From Novilysobacter antarcticus (lineage in GTDB: Bacteria; Pseudomonadota; Gammaproteobacteria; Xanthomonadales; Xanthomonadaceae), in the NCBI RefSeq assembly GCF_019802285.1, contig NZ_JAIEUJ010000002.1, forward strand, positions 124,001-188,000: DNA of 64,000 nucleotides, in the 5' to 3' direction. A model generated the notes under the pieces. That model was not told the origin of the DNA and searched no databases. It was given only the letters and a program-made list of their open reading frames with translations. This document shows, piece by piece, positions 63,355-64,000 of the stretch (positions are counted from its first letter, which is position 1; each line of letters opens with the position of its first letter). The position numbers and the translations under genes were made by a program.

Positions 63355-64000
63355 GTATCCCCGCACGTCGCAAGACCCGACCGCGCTCCAAGTTGCGCAA
63401 AGCCGAGATCGAGGAGATGTTCGCCCGGCTGCGCCAGCTCAATCCGCAACCCACCACCGAGCTCGAATTTGCCAACCCCTACGAGCTGCTGGTCGCGGTG
63501 ACGCTGTCGGCGCAGTCCACCGACGTGGGCGTCAACAAGGCGACCCGGAAACTGTTTCCGATCGCCAATACCCCGGCGGCCATTGCGGCGCTCGGCGTGG
63601 AAGGTTTGAAGCCGTACATCGCCACCATCGGCCTGTACAACACCAAAGCGGCCAATGTCGTGGCGATGGCCGAGCTGCTCCTGCAGCGGCACGACGGCCA
63701 GGTGCCCAACGACCGCGCCGCACTGGAAGCACTGCCCGGCGTGGGCCAGAAGACCGCCAACGTGGTCCTGAACACCGCCTTCGGCGAGCCGACCATGGCG
63801 GTCGACACCCACATCTTCCGGGTGTCCAACCGCACCGGCCTTGCGCCGGGCAAGAACGTGCGCGAGGTGGAAGACCTGCTGGTGCGGGTGATCCCCGAGG
63901 AGTACCTGCGCGACGCGCACCACTGGCTGATCCTGCACGGGCGCTACGTGTGCAAGGCGCGCACGCCGGACTGTCCGCATTGCGTGATCCGCGATATCTG
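63351..64000 (+). CDS. nth: Endonuclease III, 3' end cut by the window
   Basis: This bifunctional DNA glycosylase/AP lyase removes oxidised pyrimidines. The start is the TTG at 63351, giving MSIPARRKTRPRSKLRK before the conserved core; an ATG at 63418 is an alternative. Helix-hairpin-helix ALPGVGQKTANVVLN with catalytic Lys and AVDTHIFRVSNR with catalytic Asp are present. Three of four [4Fe-4S] cysteines (CKARTPDCPHC) are visible; the fourth lies beyond 64000. Overlaps the previous gene by 4 bases. Confidence 0.95.
   Translation, partial: MSIPARRKTRPRSKLRKAEIEEMFARLRQLNPQPTTELEFANPYELLVAVTLSAQSTDVGVNKATRKLFPIANTPAAIAALGVEGLKPYIATIGLYNTKAANVVAMAELLLQRHDGQVPNDRAALEALPGVGQKTANVVLNTAFGEPTMAVDTHIFRVSNRTGLAPGKNVREVEDLLVRVIPEEYLRDAHHWLILHGRYVCKARTPDCPHCVIRDI

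Overview
The window is high-GC chromosomal DNA from a gammaproteobacterium of the Lysobacteraceae (Xanthomonadaceae), most likely close to Luteimonas or Lysobacter. The evidence is the gene order cinA-lexA-recA-recX-alaS-csrA-tRNA, a Xylella/Xanthomonas-type LexA operator (TTAG-N6-TACTA), a 70-residue CsrA, and strongly Xanthomonas-like RecA, LexA and Nth sequences. This placement is inference from protein resemblance; no rRNA is present.

Left edge (1-8 kb): a lipid/polysaccharide accessory module with an acyltransferase fragment, an AMP-forming acyl-CoA ligase of the exosortase-A-associated type, an acyl carrier protein, a polyprenyl-phosphate sugar transferase and a divergent GMC oxidoreductase. 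A sulfide:quinone oxidoreductase-like flavoprotein with a DUF302 partner follows. 8-14.6 kb is the conserved SOS/translation block: tRNA-Arg, tRNA-Ser, csrA, alaS, recX, recA, lexA with its operator, and cinA. 14.7-18.8 kb holds a globin-coupled diguanylate cyclase convergent with a TonB-dependent receptor.

18.9-38.1 kb is one long minus-strand exopolysaccharide locus. In transcription order it is cpsB-like phosphatase, wza, wzc, a tiny GfcA/YjbE-like exported protein, a TPR/carbohydrate-binding-like protein, a second tiny exported protein, an O-antigen-ligase-family protein, a tviB-type nucleotide-sugar dehydrogenase, wzx, a glycosyltransferase, an EpsG-type polymerase, a glycosyltransferase, wecB, a heparinase II/III-like lyase, a WbuB-like glycosyltransferase, a VanZ-like protein and a WecA-like initiating transferase. 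WecB plus a TviB-type dehydrogenase imply an N-acetylhexosaminuronic-acid-containing polymer, which fits the lyase-like enzyme. The core genes between 24.8 and 29.6 kb are clearly AT-rich against their surroundings, the usual sign of an exchanged serotype-specific cassette.

38.2-50.7 kb is housekeeping: tRNA-Thr, ispH, lspA, ileS, ribF, murJ, rpsT, obgE, rpmA, rplU and uvrA. uvrA overlaps a thioesterase with a histone-like Lys/Ala-rich N-terminus. 51.5-56.8 kb carries a TolC/HlyD/two-permease exporter without an ATPase gene and a PCu(A)C copper chaperone. 56.8-64 kb holds a DUF4139 lipoprotein, two enoyl-CoA hydratase-family proteins, a long inverted repeat, a mercaptopyruvate sulfurtransferase, a CoA-type NUDIX hydrolase, a DUF1289 protein, a degenerate FKBP, a Cys-rich unknown and nth, cut by the window end.

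No insertion sequence, prophage, integrase or CRISPR array was seen. No gene-free stretch exceeds 300 bases; the longest, 7786-8072, holds only a terminator.
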